A stretch of DNA of 64,000 bases from Comamonas testosteroni (GTDB taxonomy: Bacteria > Pseudomonadota > Gammaproteobacteria > Burkholderiales > Burkholderiaceae_C): positions 5,208,001-5,272,000 of the forward strand of contig NZ_CP043568.1 of assembly GCF_014076415.1 (NCBI RefSeq), given 5' to 3'. The position numbers were made by a program, and so were the translations under genes. Positions 10,077-20,334 of the stretch are shown here, piece after piece (positions within the stretch are counted from its first letter, which is position 1; every line of letters starts with the position of its first letter). The notes under the pieces were generated by a model. It was not told where the DNA came from and searched no databases. It worked only from the letters and a program-made list of their open reading frames with translations.

Positions 10077-10949
10077 TTAGCGGGCGTTTTGCAGTGCAGC
10101 AATGCGCTGCTCGATGGGCGGGTGGGTAGAGAACAGCTGGCCAATGCCGCCGGCAATGCCCATGGCCGCCACGCTCTTGGGCAGCTCGCCCGGATGCATG
10201 CCGCCCAGACGGGCCAGCGCATTCATCATGGGCTGCTTGCGCCCCATGAGCTGTGCGGCACCCGCGTCGGCACGGAACTCGCGCTGGCGCGAGAACCAGG
10301 CCACGATCATGGCGGCGACAAAGCCCAGCAGGATATCCAGCACCACGGTGGTGATCATGTAGCCGATGCCGGGGCCCGAGCTTTGCTCGTCGTTGCGGCG
10401 CAGGAAGGAGTCGACCGCATAGCCGATCACGCGCGAGAGGAAGACCACAAAGGTGTTCATCACGCCCTGGATCAGCGTCATGGTCACCATGTCGCCATTG
10501 GCGATGTGGGCCACTTCGTGACCGATCACGGCCTCGACCTCTTCACGCGTCATGCCTTCCAGCAGCCCCGTGGACACGGCCACCAGGGCCGAGTTCTTGA
10601 AGGCACCAGTCGCAAAGGCGTTGGGCTCGCCCTCATAGATGCCGACCTCTGGCATGCCGATGCCGGCCTTTTCGGCAAAGCCGCGCACGGTGTTGACGAT
10701 CCAGGCCTCATCGGCGTTGCGCGGCTCGTTGATGACCTGCACACCCGATGTCCACTTGGCCATGGGTTTGGAGATCAGCAGCGAGATGATGGCGCCGCCA
10801 AAGCCCATGATGAAGGCAAAGCCCAGCAGGGCGCCCAGGTTGAGGCCGTTGGCAGTGAGGTAGCGGTTGACGCCCAGCAAGCTGGCGACGATGCCCAATA
10901 CCGCCACCACGGCGATATTGGTCAATAGAAATAAGGCAATACGTTTCAT
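10077..10949 (-). CDS. htpX: Membrane zinc protease HtpX
   Basis: This is the inner-membrane M48 metalloprotease that degrades misfolded membrane proteins during stress. Two membrane segments lie in the first 60 residues ([20 protein letters not shown], then a Gly-rich second helix), the zinc motif HEVAH is at 144-148, two more hydrophobic segments follow, and a conserved RADAGAA block comes after them. The start at MKRIALF, 290 residues, is chosen over a longer upstream option because GGAG lies 10 bases ahead and the N-terminus then matches the family. Transcribed alone with its own terminator. Confidence 0.96.
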   Translation of the reverse strand: MKRIALFLLTNIAVVAVLGIVASLLGVNRYLTANGLNLGALLGFAFIMGFGGAIISLLISKPMAKWTSGVQVINEPRNADEAWIVNTVRGFAEKAGIGMPEVGIYEGEPNAFATGAFKNSALVAVSTGLLEGMTREEVEAVIGHEVAHIANGDMVTMTLIQGVMNTFVVFLSRVIGYAVDSFLRRNDEQSSGPGIGYMITTVVLDILLGFVAAMIVAWFSRQREFRADAGAAQLMGRKQPMMNALARLGGMHPGELPKSVAAMGIAGGIGQLFSTHPPIEQRIAALQNAR

Positions 10950-11022
10950 CGAGGGTGTACTCCACACAGGGGACAAAATGGCCAGAACCCCTGAGGCACC
11001 GCCTGTGCAGGACGAATGCGCA

Positions 11023-11859
11023 TCAAGCCAGCTCTCTTTCTGGCAGTACCCGTTGTTGTGTTGTTTGTGCGGTACGTGGGGCTCGGAAAACTAGAGAGTC
11101 ATCATAGAAGGAAAAGTTCTGGTTCTGCAGGCACCAGTCCGGGATTCCCAATATGGGAATTGGTAGATAGGGCTTGCTGGCGAGATTGCAAGACTGGGTC
11201 CGCAACTGATCGTCCAGCCAGCCGTCGGCCTCGGCCGGCGACGCCAGGCCCGGAGCCTGCTCCAGCGGCACGCAGATCACATGTGCGGTGATGGCCTTGC
11301 GCGGCCGGACCAGCTTTTCCAGCAGGGCATGGCCTATGGGCAGAAAGCGCGCCTGCTGCCACAGCGCACGCCGGGCCACGAACAGCTCCTGCCAGCGCTT
11401 GTCGCGCAGCGAATCGCACAGGGCCTGCGGCGCGAGCAGCAAGCCGCCGTTTTCGTCCAGCACCGTGATCGAATCGCGCAGGCGCCCGCGCTGCGCTCCC
11501 ACGCCCTGGCGCGCGATCTCGGCCGCCTGCAGCGCATTGAGCCGCTGCTTGAGCAGCGGCCAGTGCAGCCAGATCAGGCCGTTGAAGAAGTCATGCAGAT
11601 TGTCGCGCGTGGGAATGCACTGCTCACGGTGGATGAAGGCCTCATAGGCCTGGCCGGGAGGCAGCTGCAGTTGATCGACGAACCGCCATCCCGGCAGCAG
11701 TCCGTGGGCTGCAGCCACCTCCTGCAAGGCCCTGGCCACGCCGGCACCATCCAGCACCTGGTCATGCACCTTGCGCCCCAGCTCTTGCAGCGGTGCCAGC
11801 CAGGGCGCCTGCCAGTCAACGGCCCAATCCACCGACTGCATTGCGGCTGGCTGCATCAA
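11023..11859 (-). CDS. DUF3025 domain protein
   Basis: The 278-residue protein shows the DUF3025 signature: a [19 protein letters not shown] block followed by ALQAAEI, then [14 protein letters not shown]. The family is common in beta- and gammaproteobacteria and has no known function. No signal peptide is present, so it should be cytoplasmic. Its start overlaps the stop of the upstream NYN-domain gene by four bases, so the two are translated from one message. Confidence 0.85.
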   Translation of the reverse strand: MMQPAAMQSVDWAVDWQAPWLAPLQELGRKVHDQVLDGAGVARALQEVAAAHGLLPGWRFVDQLQLPPGQAYEAFIHREQCIPTRDNLHDFFNGLIWLHWPLLKQRLNALQAAEIARQGVGAQRGRLRDSITVLDENGGLLLAPQALCDSLRDKRWQELFVARRALWQQARFLPIGHALLEKLVRPRKAITAHVICVPLEQAPGLASPAEADGWLDDQLRTQSCNLASKPYLPIPILGIPDWCLQNQNFSFYDDSLVFRAPRTAQTTQQRVLPERELA

Positions 11860-12737
11860 GGCAGCACCTCGTCCTGATGCCCACGCAGATCGCGCACCGC
11901 CACGCGGGCCGTGCCCTCGTCGCGCAGCTCGAACACCTGGGTCGCGGCCATGAGCTTGGTCAGCGAGGCATAGCCATAGTTGCGTGCATCAAACGACAGC
12001 TTGTTGCCTATATGCGTACCCACCGCCGCCACACGCGCCCAGCCGGCCTCGTCCTGGGTGGCCTTGACGGCATCGCGCAGCATGGCGATGAGTTGCCGGT
12101 CTTCCTTGAGCATGTGCGAAGGCACGCGCAGCGTGGTGCAGGCGGGTGCGGCCACACCGGTGCCGCCAGCCACCCGGCCATTGCCGGCGTTGGGGCTCGA
12201 TCCCTGCGGCTGGCTTGCCGCAGGCACTGCACGTGGCACTGCATCGGCCTCCAGAGCCTCGCGGCGTTCGCTGCGGCTGACAATGCCATCGCCCAGCTCC
12301 TTGAGCGCATCGAAATACAGAAAGCGCGAGCAGGCGTTGACGAAAGCCCTGGGCGTCTGCTCCGCACCGAATCCATAGACGGCAGCGCCCTTGGCGCGCA
12401 AATGCATGACCAGCGGGGTGAAGTCGGCGTCCGAGGAGACGATGCCGAAGGCATCGGGCTTTTCGGTATAGAGCAGCTCCATGGCATCCACCGTCATGGC
12501 CATATCGGTCGCGTTCTTGCCCTTGGAGTAGTCGAACTGCTGCATGGGCCGCACGGCGTACTCCAGCAGCTTGCTCTGCCAGCCATGCAGACCGGCCTTG
12601 GTCCAGTTGCCATAGGCACGGCGGATATTGATCAGGCCGAAGGTGGACAGCTCGGTCAATATCTCGTCAATCATCTCCGCGGGCGCGTTGTCCGCATCGA
12701 TCAGCAAGGCAATCCTGGGCTGGACATCGTTGGGCAT
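11856..12737 (-). CDS. NYN-domain putative ribonuclease with C-terminal LOTUS-like domain
   Basis: Residues 1 to about 150 form a NYN (PIN-like) nuclease domain, with the acidic metal-binding positions visible in LIDADNAP near the start, KGKNATDMAM in the middle and SSDADFTPL after it. A Ser/Pro/Gly-rich linker of about 60 residues leads to a C-terminal winged-helix OST-HTH/LOTUS-like domain (from about 205 to 285, with YGYASLTKLMA). This pairing is known in bacterial proteins thought to cut or bind RNA. The ATG follows GGAGATTGC. The downstream DUF3025 gene overlaps by four bases, so a shared RNA-related role is possible but unproven. Confidence 0.85.
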   Translation of the reverse strand: MPNDVQPRIALLIDADNAPAEMIDEILTELSTFGLINIRRAYGNWTKAGLHGWQSKLLEYAVRPMQQFDYSKGKNATDMAMTVDAMELLYTEKPDAFGIVSSDADFTPLVMHLRAKGAAVYGFGAEQTPRAFVNACSRFLYFDALKELGDGIVSRSERREALEADAVPRAVPAASQPQGSSPNAGNGRVAGGTGVAAPACTTLRVPSHMLKEDRQLIAMLRDAVKATQDEAGWARVAAVGTHIGNKLSFDARNYGYASLTKLMAATQVFELRDEGTARVAVRDLRGHQDEVLP

Positions 12738-12790
12738 GCAATCTCCTGAGCGCTGTTTGGCTAAGCCTAACCGAGGCCATGCTCAAAGCC

Positions 12791-12890
12791 AAATTAAAAA
12801 AGGAGCAGCTTGCGCAACTCCTTTATTGATTTCAGACCGAAAACACTTGTGATTCAAGTGAACACAGGCGCTTGCAGCTACTGTTTTTAA
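12791..12890. repeat. Intergenic inverted repeat, family 1, copy a
   Basis: The left half (TTAAAAAAGGAGCAGCTTGCGC) and the complement of the right half (TTAAAAACAGTAGCTGCAAGCG) match closely, about 60 bases apart. The left half also contains AAAGGAG...CTCCTTT, which could act as the pyrC terminator in the minus direction. The same AGCT/GCGCTT core occurs in three other gaps of this window. Confidence 0.7.
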
Positions 12891-13924
12891 TCCAGCATCT
12901 TCCAGGGCAGGGCTTCGCCGAAACGTAGCGGCTTGAGCTGCGCCCCTTCGCCGTATTCAAAGCTCACGGGCGGCGTCCAGCTTTCCTTGACCAGGGTGAT
13001 GGTGTCGGTGTTGCGGGGCAGGCCGTAGAAGTCGGCGCCGTTGAAGGAAGCAAAGGCTTCGAGCTTGTCCAGGGCGCCGGCGCCGTCGAACACCTCGGCA
13101 TACATCTCGATGGCGGCATGTGCGCTGTAGCAGCCGGCGCAGCCGGTGGCGGCTTCCTTCAGGTGCGCGGCGTGAGGAGCGCTGTCCGTGCCCAGGAAGA
13201 ACTTGCGGCTGCCGCTGGTGGCGGCCTGCACCAGCGCCAGACGATGGGTTTCGCGCTTCAGGACCGGCAGGCAATAGAAGTGCGGGCGCACGCCGCCCAG
13301 GAAGATGGCGTTGCGGTTGAACAGCAGATGCTGGGGCGTGATGGTGGCCGCCAGGAAATCATCGGCTGCGGCCACGTATTCGGCGGCTTCCTTGGTCGTC
13401 ACATGCTCCATGACGATCTTGAGCTCGGGGAAATCCTGGCGCAGAGGCTTGAGCTGCTGCTCGATGAACACGGCTTCGCGGTCGAACAGGTCGATGCTCT
13501 GATCGGTCACTTCACCGTGCACCAGCAGCACCAGGCCTTCGCGCTGCATGGCCTGCAGCGTCGGGTAGATCTTGCGCAGGTCGGTCACGCCATGGTCGGA
13601 GTTGGTCGTGGCACCTGCGGGATAGAGCTTGCAGGCCACCACGCCGGCCGCCTTGGCTCGCACGATTTCCTGAGGCCCCAGGTTGTCTGTCAGATACAGC
13701 GTCATCAGCGGCTGGAACTGGCTGCCTGCAGGCACGGCCGACAGAATGCGGGCGCGGTAGTCTGCAGCCATCTCCGCCGTGGTGACCGGGGGCTTGAGGT
13801 TGGGCATGATGATGGCACGGCCCATCTGGCGGGCAGTGTGCGGCACCACGCAGCGCATGGCATCGCCATCGCGCACATGCAAGTGCCAGTCATCGGGGCG
13901 GGTAATCGTGATGGTCTGAGTCAT
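12887..13924 (-). CDS. pyrC: Dihydroorotase
   Basis: This zinc enzyme closes carbamoyl aspartate to dihydroorotate in pyrimidine synthesis. The class with about 345 residues is identified by HLHVRDG near the N-terminus, the LVHGEVT and MEHVTTKEA metal-ligand blocks, and the GTDSAPH active-site segment near residue 250. The start at MTQTITI gives 345 residues, matching the E. coli enzyme; a longer frame upstream to 14278 would add an unrelated extension that reads through the neighbouring promoter. The gene is divergent from the ornithine cyclodeaminase-arginase pair. Confidence 0.96.
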   Translation of the reverse strand: MTQTITITRPDDWHLHVRDGDAMRCVVPHTARQMGRAIIMPNLKPPVTTAEMAADYRARILSAVPAGSQFQPLMTLYLTDNLGPQEIVRAKAAGVVACKLYPAGATTNSDHGVTDLRKIYPTLQAMQREGLVLLVHGEVTDQSIDLFDREAVFIEQQLKPLRQDFPELKIVMEHVTTKEAAEYVAAADDFLAATITPQHLLFNRNAIFLGGVRPHFYCLPVLKRETHRLALVQAATSGSRKFFLGTDSAPHAAHLKEAATGCAGCYSAHAAIEMYAEVFDGAGALDKLEAFASFNGADFYGLPRNTDTITLVKESWTPPVSFEYGEGAQLKPLRFGEALPWKMLD

Positions 13925-14095
13925 GGCCGATATTGTCCCATCTTCGCTGGCGACAGGCCCGCACTCAAACCCATTCGTGCCCTGCCCCGGGCCTGCGCAT
14001 AGCGCGGTCATGGACCCACCTCTTGGGTATTTCCCAGGCATTTCTCTGGCATTTGGCGCTGAAATCCTCAAAAATGAGGTCAAGGAGGAAGTCTC

Positions 14096-15202
14096 ATGTC
14101 TGTTCCTCAAGCTCTGGCCGGGACACCATTCCGGACCGACTTTCTCAGCGCCAGCGATGCAGCCCGGCTGGTAGCGCGCATCGGCATCACCCAGGTGCTG
14201 CGCCTGATCAGCCAAGCCCTGGAGGCCGACTTCGGCCGCTGGCAGGACTTCGACAAAAGCGCGCGCACAGCCGCCCATTCAGCCAGCGGCGTGATCGAGC
14301 TGATGCCGGTGGCCGATGCGCGGGACTACGCCTTCAAATACGTCAACGGCCACCCGCACAATCCGCGTCTGGGACTGCCCACGGTGATGGCCTTCGGCGC
14401 GCTGGCCGATGTCGCCACCGGCATGCCGCGCTTTGTCAGCGAGCTGACGCTGACCACGGCCTTGCGCACTGCCGCCACATCCGCCATGGCCGCGCTCCAT
14501 CTGGCGCGCGCCGGCAACCGCAGCATGGCGCTGATCGGCAATGGCTCGCAAAGTGAATTTCAGGCTCTGGCCTTCATGGAGCTGCTGGGCGTGCGCGAGC
14601 TGCGCCTGTTCGACATCGACCCTGCAGCCTCGCAAAAGCTGCTGCGCAACCTGCAGCCGTTCCTGCCCGGCTTCTGCGCCACGGCCATCGTCTGCACCAG
14701 CGTGCGGGACGCAGTGGCCGGCACGGACATCGTGACCACCGTCACCGCCGACAAGACCCGCGCCACCATCATCCCCGGGCATTTGCTGGAGCCTGGCATG
14801 CATATCAATGCCGTAGGCGGAGATTGTCCCGGCAAGACGGAGTTCGATGCCAGCGCCCTGCAACGTGCACAGGTCTTCGTCGAGTACGAGCCGCAGACGC
14901 GCATCGAGGGCGAGCTGCAGCAAATGCCGGCCGACTTTGCCGTGACCGAGCTCTGGCGCGTGCTGCAGAAGCTGGCGCCGGGCCGGACATCGGATGCCCA
15001 GATCACCCTGTTCGACTCCGTGGGCTTCGCACTGGAGGACTACTCGGCGCTGCGCACCATGCACAGCCTGGCACGAGCCGCGGGCCTGCTGTCTCAGATC
15101 GAGCTGGTGCCGGAGCTTGCCGACCCCAAGGATCTGTTTGCCATGGTGAGGCAGGCATCGAATCCCCAGATCATCAATCTTGCGGCCCGTAAGACGGCCT
15201 GA
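14096..15202 (+). CDS. ocd: Ornithine cyclodeaminase
   Basis: A 368-residue NAD-dependent enzyme of the ornithine cyclodeaminase/mu-crystallin family, converting ornithine to proline and ammonia. Visible blocks are [16 protein letters not shown] (substrate loop), the Rossmann segment [13 protein letters not shown] near residue 142, and [16 protein letters not shown] near 237, where the Asp is the expected catalytic residue. A strong AAGGAGGAAG precedes the ATG. A small hairpin (CCTCAaaaaTGAGG, 14066-14079) sits just before the ribosome site. Arginase follows 13 bases downstream, so the operon converts arginine to ornithine, urea and then proline. Confidence 0.92.
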   Translation: MSVPQALAGTPFRTDFLSASDAARLVARIGITQVLRLISQALEADFGRWQDFDKSARTAAHSASGVIELMPVADARDYAFKYVNGHPHNPRLGLPTVMAFGALADVATGMPRFVSELTLTTALRTAATSAMAALHLARAGNRSMALIGNGSQSEFQALAFMELLGVRELRLFDIDPAASQKLLRNLQPFLPGFCATAIVCTSVRDAVAGTDIVTTVTADKTRATIIPGHLLEPGMHINAVGGDCPGKTEFDASALQRAQVFVEYEPQTRIEGELQQMPADFAVTELWRVLQKLAPGRTSDAQITLFDSVGFALEDYSALRTMHSLARAAGLLSQIELVPELADPKDLFAMVRQASNPQIINLAARKTA

Positions 15203-15215
15203 AGCGGAGCGGCTC

Positions 15216-16169
15216 ATGGCATACACATCGTCCACACTGATCGGTCTGCCCACCGATATCGGCGCCTCGCGCCTGGGCGCGGCCATGGGGCCCGATGCCC
15301 TGCGTGTGGCCCAGCTGGGCCCGGCTCTGGAACGGTTGGGCGTGCAGGTCAGCGATCTTGGCAATCTGAGCGGCCCCGCCAACCCGCGTGGCGCGCGCGA
15401 TGCCCAGGGTCTGCGCAATCTGGCCGAATGCCTGAGCTGGAACCGGATCGCCCATGACACGGTGCTGCAGGTGCTGCAGCAAAACCGGCTGCCCATACTG
15501 CTGGGTGGCGACCATACGCTTGCCACAGGATCCATCAGCGCCGTGGCCCGCCATTGCCGCGCCACGGGCAAGCAGCTGCGCGTGCTCTGGCTCGATGCCC
15601 ACTCGGATTGCAACACCCCCGAAAGTTCGCCCACGGGCAATCTGCACGGCATGCCGGTGTCAAGCCTCTGCGGACTGGGGCCGGCGGAACTGGCCTCGCT
15701 GTCCGGCGCGACTCCCGCCCTGCCCGCCTCATCGTTCTGCCAGATCGGGCTGCGCAGCGTGGACGAGAGCGAAAAGCACATGATCCGAGAGCTGGGGCTG
15801 GAGGTCTACGACATGCGGGCCATCGACGAGCTGGGCATGCGTGAAGTGATGCGCCGCGCACTGCTCACCTTGCTGGGACGCAACGACAGGGACATCCACC
15901 TGCATCTGAGCTTTGATGTGGACTTTCTCGATCCTGACATTGCTCCCGGCACCGGCACACCGGTACGCGGCGGCCCCACCTACCGCGAGGCCCAGCTGTG
16001 CATGGAAATGATTGCCGACACCGGCCGTCTTGCCTCGCTGGACATTGTGGAGCTCAACCCGGCGCTGGACCTGCGCAACCAGACGGCGGAGCTCGTGGTG
16101 GACCTGGTGCAAAGCCTGTTCGGCCAGAGCACGCTGATGCGCCCCGCGCTGCAAGCGGCGCCGCGCTGA
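15216..16169 (+). CDS. rocF: Arginase
   Basis: A 317-residue manganese ureohydrolase that splits arginine into ornithine and urea. The metal-binding blocks are in order: GGDHTLA near residue 98, WLDAHSDCNTPESSPTGNLH near 126-145, and SFDVDFLDP near 232. The NLHGMP segment and the overall length favour arginase over agmatinase. The start is the ATG after CGGAGCGGCTC; an upstream in-frame option would overlap the cyclodeaminase gene. Cotranscription with ocd is likely from the 13-base gap. Confidence 0.92.
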   Translation: MAYTSSTLIGLPTDIGASRLGAAMGPDALRVAQLGPALERLGVQVSDLGNLSGPANPRGARDAQGLRNLAECLSWNRIAHDTVLQVLQQNRLPILLGGDHTLATGSISAVARHCRATGKQLRVLWLDAHSDCNTPESSPTGNLHGMPVSSLCGLGPAELASLSGATPALPASSFCQIGLRSVDESEKHMIRELGLEVYDMRAIDELGMREVMRRALLTLLGRNDRDIHLHLSFDVDFLDPDIAPGTGTPVRGGPTYREAQLCMEMIADTGRLASLDIVELNPALDLRNQTAELVVDLVQSLFGQSTLMRPALQAAPR

Positions 16170-16184
16170 GGCAGGCACAGCACG

Positions 16185-16921
16185 AGCCACAGGGGGATCA
16201 GCCGCCGGCCGCCGGCCGCCTGGCGCAGGGCCTCGAGGTCGTGGATGGTCACGCACCCGTAGGCTGCATTGATCACGCCCATCTGCTCCAGCGTGCGCAA
16301 CTCCTTGTTCACGGTCTGACGCGAGACCGCCACCATGGCTGCCAGATCGCCCTGCGAGATGCGCAGGTTCAGGGCCTGGCCGCCTTTTCGATGGCCTTGC
16401 CGTGGATCAGCGCCAGCCGCGCCAGCGCATCGGCCACATGTTGGCGGTATGGCCCAGAGCCCGGCGTTGCTGGGTGGCGATCTGCTCATGCAGGCGCTCC
16501 AGTACCAGCATGCAGACATCGCGCCACAGCGCCGGATGCGCATCCAGCACGGTCATGAACGCCCCGCCCGGTGCACGAGCACCGTGCCCTCCTGCACCAC
16601 AAAGTGATAGACGAAGCAGGTGTTGCCCAGCATGCGCACCAGGCTCACGATCTCTCCGGGGCCGTGCAGGGACAGCACGAAGCGCACGCCCGCCGCATCC
16701 ACGCCCTCCACCGCCAGACGCCCCGAAGCCACCACCAGCACCTCGCGGCGCGATCGCTCGCCGACCATGAGAGGCGTTCGCTTGTCATAGCGCCTCAGCC
16801 GCGCCACGGCCACCACTTCGTCCAGCACGTCATCCGGCCAGTGCCTCATCAGCGGGCACAGCCTCAGGGCACGCTGTATCAGCGCCACGGAGTCGTCTGC
16901 AGGGTGGTGTTTGCGAGGCAT
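16185..16921 (-). pseudogene. Crp/Fnr-family regulator broken by several frameshifts
   Basis: The N-terminal part (16921 down to about 16556) encodes a cyclic nucleotide-binding-type domain (LVVASGRLAVEG, VRFVLSLHGPGEIVS) and stops at a TGA at 16553-16555. The remainder is readable only by changing frame three times: near 16560 in a C-rich run (then FMTVLDAHPALWRDV), near 16440 (then ADALARLALIHG), and near 16390 (then LNLRISQGDLAAMVAVSRQT, the recognition helix, and EQMGVINAAYG). All parts of a normal Crp-type activator are present, so the breaks are recent or are sequence errors. Divergent from a porin gene, with a Crp/Fnr-like palindrome between them. Confidence 0.8.
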
Positions 16922-16980
16922 GGATCTGCGTGCGCGGGAGAACAGGCTCCGGGTTAGTCCCGGGCTCGAGTGCCGCCAAT

Positions 16981-16996
16981 TGTCAAAGCGTTGACA
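16981..16996. promoter_or_regulatory. Crp/Fnr-like operator TGTCAA-N4-TTGACA
   Basis: A perfect palindrome TGTCAA AGCG TTGACA lies between the divergent regulator pseudogene and the porin gene, 60 bases from one start and 91 from the other. Spacing and symmetry fit the Crp/Fnr family. The right arm TTGACA could also be a -35 element for the porin gene. Confidence 0.6.
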
Positions 16997-17087
16997 GAGT
17001 GCCAACCGCACTGGTTCGGATAGTAGCAGTCACACCGCAGCGCAAGGCTATGCGCCCGTGCAAAAGCACAAACACAGGAGACATATC

Positions 17088-18143
17088 GTGAAGCACAAGC
17101 AATGGCTGGCCGCCGCAGCCTGGACCATATTCGGCAGTGCCGCCTGGGCGCAGAGCAGCGTGGAGATCTTCGGCGTCATGGACGTTCACCTCAACAGCGC
17201 CCGATCCGGGGCCACGCGGCTGACACGCCTGGAGGACGGCGGCAGCGCCGCCTCGCGCATAGGCTTTAGCGGCTCCGAGGAGCTGGGCGGTGGCTGGCGC
17301 GCCCGCTTCATGCTCGAGGCCGGGGTCACCGGCAGGGGCACCATTCCCGCCCCTTCCCTGGCCTTTACCCGCCAGTCCTTCATCGGCCTGAGCGCGCCCT
17401 GGGGCCACGTCGAGATGGGCCGCATGTACACGCCCATGTTCAGCGCCCTGTTCCGCGCCGATCCATTCAGCATGAATGCGCTGTTCTCTCCCACCAACCT
17501 CGGCTATAGCACCGACGGCCAGCCGCACCTGAAGGCCTTTACCGCGCGCGGCAGCAATCTCGTGCGCTACCGCCTTCCCGAAGGCCAGCCCTGGGTGCTG
17601 GACCTGGCCTACTCCTTCGGCGAGGTGCCCTCGCCCAACAGCAACAACGCCCGTCTCTACGGCGGCACCGTGGGCTGGAACCAGAAGCCCTTCTTCATGG
17701 CCTACAGCGTCCAGAACTCCACAGAAGGCAGCGCTGCAGCGCCCGTGGCCACTCCGCGCACCAGCCGCTACCAGACGCTGGTGGTCAGCTGGGAGGCCAT
17801 GCCTAAGCTGCGCCTGAGCGGCAGCTACAGCCGAGCCAGCATCAACCAGGCCGGTACGGGCAACGCCCACCTCCTGCAACTGGGCACGGAGTGGCGCGCG
17901 ACCTTCACGTCCAGGGTGCTGCTGTCGGTGGCACGCCGCAAAGTCGACGGCTCCGAACGCCGCCAGACCGCCTGGGCCCTGGGCTACGACCACTACCTGA
18001 GCAAGCGCACCATGCTGTACGCGCGCTGGCTGCAACTGAGCAACGAGGGCGGTTCCTCGGTATCCATCGCCAATGTGCCCGTGGTGGCCGACAGCGGCAA
18101 CGGCGTGCGTTCGTTGGCACTGGGCGTTCGCCACAACTTCTGA
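17088..18143 (+). CDS. Gram-negative porin
   Basis: A 351-residue outer-membrane porin of the Bordetella/Burkholderia type. It has a Sec signal ending AAWAQ, the characteristic opening SSVEIFGVMDVHL, the GFSGSEELGGGWRARFMLE strand pair, the RQSFIGL and GRMYTP segment leading to the constriction loop, and a terminal phenylalanine (VRHNF) for barrel insertion. The start is a GTG seven bases after AGGAG; an upstream GTG at 17058 lacks a ribosome site. It begins a plus-strand run with the acyl-CoA ligase and the Bug receptor, so it probably carries the same substrate inward. Confidence 0.93.
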   Translation: MKHKQWLAAAAWTIFGSAAWAQSSVEIFGVMDVHLNSARSGATRLTRLEDGGSAASRIGFSGSEELGGGWRARFMLEAGVTGRGTIPAPSLAFTRQSFIGLSAPWGHVEMGRMYTPMFSALFRADPFSMNALFSPTNLGYSTDGQPHLKAFTARGSNLVRYRLPEGQPWVLDLAYSFGEVPSPNSNNARLYGGTVGWNQKPFFMAYSVQNSTEGSAAAPVATPRTSRYQTLVVSWEAMPKLRLSGSYSRASINQAGTGNAHLLQLGTEWRATFTSRVLLSVARRKVDGSERRQTAWALGYDHYLSKRTMLYARWLQLSNEGGSSVSIANVPVVADSGNGVRSLALGVRHNF

Positions 18144-18155
18144 CAGAGGAACTTC

Positions 18156-20294
18156 ATGCAGCCATCCATGGACTTCGATTTCGCCGGGCTGGATGCCCTG
18201 TTCTCGCCACGCTCCATTGCCGTCGTCGGCGCCACCGACTCGCCGCAGCGCATAGGCGGCATTCCGCTCGACTACCTGCTGCGCTTCGGCTACACGGGCC
18301 GCCTGCATGCCGTGAACCCGCGCGTAGCCACGGTGCAGGGCCTGCCCGCCCACGCGCGGCTGACCGACATCCCCGAGCCCGTGGATCTGGCCATCGTGGC
18401 CGTACCCCAGGCCCATGTGACTGCGGTGCTCGAGGACGCGGCTGCGGCCCGCGTGCGCTCCATGGTGCTGTTCTCGTCGGGCTTTGCCGAGACCGGCGCT
18501 GAAGGCGCTGCGGCCCAGCAGGCCCTGCAGGAACGCGCCCGCGCAGCCGGCATACGCCTCATAGGCCCCAACTGCCTGGGCTTCATGCGCCCCGGCCACC
18601 AGACCTATGCCACCTTCTCGCCCGCCCCCAATGCAGGCCGCGTCAAACCCGGACGCATATGCCTGGTCAGTCAGTCCGGGGCCTTTGGAGCCTATGCCTA
18701 CAGCATGGCGCGCGAGCGCGGTCTGGGCCTGTCCCTGTGGGCGACCACGGGCAACGAAGCCGACGTGCAGCTGGCCGACGGCCTCGCCTGGCTGGCCCGC
18801 GATCCGGAGACCGATGTCATCATGGCCTACATGGAGGGCTGCCGCGACGGCGAGCGCCTGCGCGCGGCCCTGGCGCTGGCGCGCGAGCCCGGCAAGCCCG
18901 TGATCATGTTCAAGGTGGGCACCAGCGAGCTGGGTGCGGCTGCGGCCGCCTCGCATACGGCATCGCTGGCCGGCAACGATGCCGTCTATGACGCCGTGTT
19001 CCGCCAGTACGGCGTGCTGCGCGCACACACCATCAGCGACTTCTTCGCGCTGGCGGCCAGCGCCTCCATCGCGCCGATTCCGCGCAACCGCTCCCTGGGC
19101 CTGCTCACCGTCTCGGGCGGCGTGGGTGCCATGATGGCCGACGACGCCTGCGCCGCCGGTCTCGACGTACAGCCCCTGTCCGAGGCCGCACAGCGCCAGT
19201 TGCTCGAATGGGTGCCGTTTGCCGCGCCACGCAACCCCGTGGACATCACAGGCCAGGTCACCAACGACGTCACCCTGCTCGAGCGCAGCGCCGAGCTGAT
19301 GATGCAGGACCGGAACTTCGCGAGCTGGCTGGGATTTTTCGCCGCGGGCGGCCTGTCCGACGCGTTCTGGGCCGTGCTGCGCTGCCTGGTGGAAAAGCTG
19401 CGCGCCGCCCACCCCGACACGTTGCTGGCCATCTGCACGCTGTGCTCCGACGCGCGCCGCGCCGAGATGGAAGCCCTGGGCGGCCTGGTGTTCTCGGACC
19501 CCAGCGCGGCCATACGCTGCATAGGCGCCCTGGCCTCGCTGGCTGATGCGCCGCGCGCCGCGCCGCTGCAGTCGGCTTGCCCGGCCCCGCCCACGCTGCA
19601 GCTGCCCGCGGGCAGCCTGTCCGAAGCCCGCAGCATGGAACTGCTGGCCAAGGCCGGCATGCCCGTAGTGCCCCACCTGCTGGTGCGCACCCAGCAGCAG
19701 GCGGCGCAGGCCGTGCAGGCCCTGGGGGGCACCATTGCGCTGAAGGTGGCCAGCGCCGACATCGCGCACAAGTCCGAGGTCGGCGGCGTGGCGCTGAACC
19801 TGCACACGGCCGTGGATGCGGGCGCCGCCTTCGAGCGCATTCTCGCCAGTGCGCGCCAGGCACGGCCCGAAGCGCAGCTGGACGGAGCGCTGGCCGCGCG
19901 CATGGTGCACGGCGGCGTCGAATGCATTGCGGGCGTGCACCGCGATCCGGTGTTCGGCCCGGTGCTGATGTTCGGCCTGGGCGGCATCCACGTCGAAATC
20001 CTGCGCGACGTGTCGCTGCGCGCACTGCCCATCACCAGGGACGATGCCCTGGCCATGGTGCAGGAGCTGCGCACCTTCCCCATCCTGGCCGGCGCGCGCG
20101 GCAAGCCGCCCGCGGACCTGCAGGCGCTGGCCGATGCGCTGGTGGCCCTGGCCGACTTTGCCCAGCGCTGCGGCGACACCCTGTCCAGCGCCGAGATCAA
20201 CCCGCTGATCGCCCTGCCCCGGGAGCAGGGCGGCTGCGTGGCGGTCGATGCGCTGGTGATAGGCGCCGACCGCTGCACAGTCCCAGCCCGCTGA
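18156..20294 (+). CDS. Acyl-CoA synthetase, NDP-forming (acetate-CoA ligase family)
   Basis: A 712-residue fusion of the two acyl-CoA ligase subunits. It has a CoA-binding Rossmann domain at about 10-110 (SIAVVGATDS), succinyl-CoA synthetase-like domains at about 150-470 with VSQSGAFGA and the SHTASLAGND block that holds the expected phosphohistidine, and a C-terminal ATP-grasp domain from about 480 (GMPVVPHLL; VFGPVLMFGLGGI). It would convert an organic acid plus CoA and ATP or GTP to the acyl-CoA. It starts 12 bases after the porin stop and is followed by a Bug receptor, an arrangement that suggests uptake and activation of one carboxylic acid. Substrate unknown. Confidence 0.88.
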   Translation: MQPSMDFDFAGLDALFSPRSIAVVGATDSPQRIGGIPLDYLLRFGYTGRLHAVNPRVATVQGLPAHARLTDIPEPVDLAIVAVPQAHVTAVLEDAAAARVRSMVLFSSGFAETGAEGAAAQQALQERARAAGIRLIGPNCLGFMRPGHQTYATFSPAPNAGRVKPGRICLVSQSGAFGAYAYSMARERGLGLSLWATTGNEADVQLADGLAWLARDPETDVIMAYMEGCRDGERLRAALALAREPGKPVIMFKVGTSELGAAAAASHTASLAGNDAVYDAVFRQYGVLRAHTISDFFALAASASIAPIPRNRSLGLLTVSGGVGAMMADDACAAGLDVQPLSEAAQRQLLEWVPFAAPRNPVDITGQVTNDVTLLERSAELMMQDRNFASWLGFFAAGGLSDAFWAVLRCLVEKLRAAHPDTLLAICTLCSDARRAEMEALGGLVFSDPSAAIRCIGALASLADAPRAAPLQSACPAPPTLQLPAGSLSEARSMELLAKAGMPVVPHLLVRTQQQAAQAVQALGGTIALKVASADIAHKSEVGGVALNLHTAVDAGAAFERILASARQARPEAQLDGALAARMVHGGVECIAGVHRDPVFGPVLMFGLGGIHVEILRDVSLRALPITRDDALAMVQELRTFPILAGARGKPPADLQALADALVALADFAQRCGDTLSSAEINPLIALPREQGGCVAVDALVIGADRCTVPAR

Positions 20295-20334
20295 GCGCGG
20301 CCCGCATGTCCTCTGCCCCAACCCAAGGATTCGC

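Noticed and set aside
12887..14278. Longer dihydroorotase start at 14278
   Set aside because: The added 118 residues match nothing and would overlap the divergent ornithine cyclodeaminase gene and its ribosome site.
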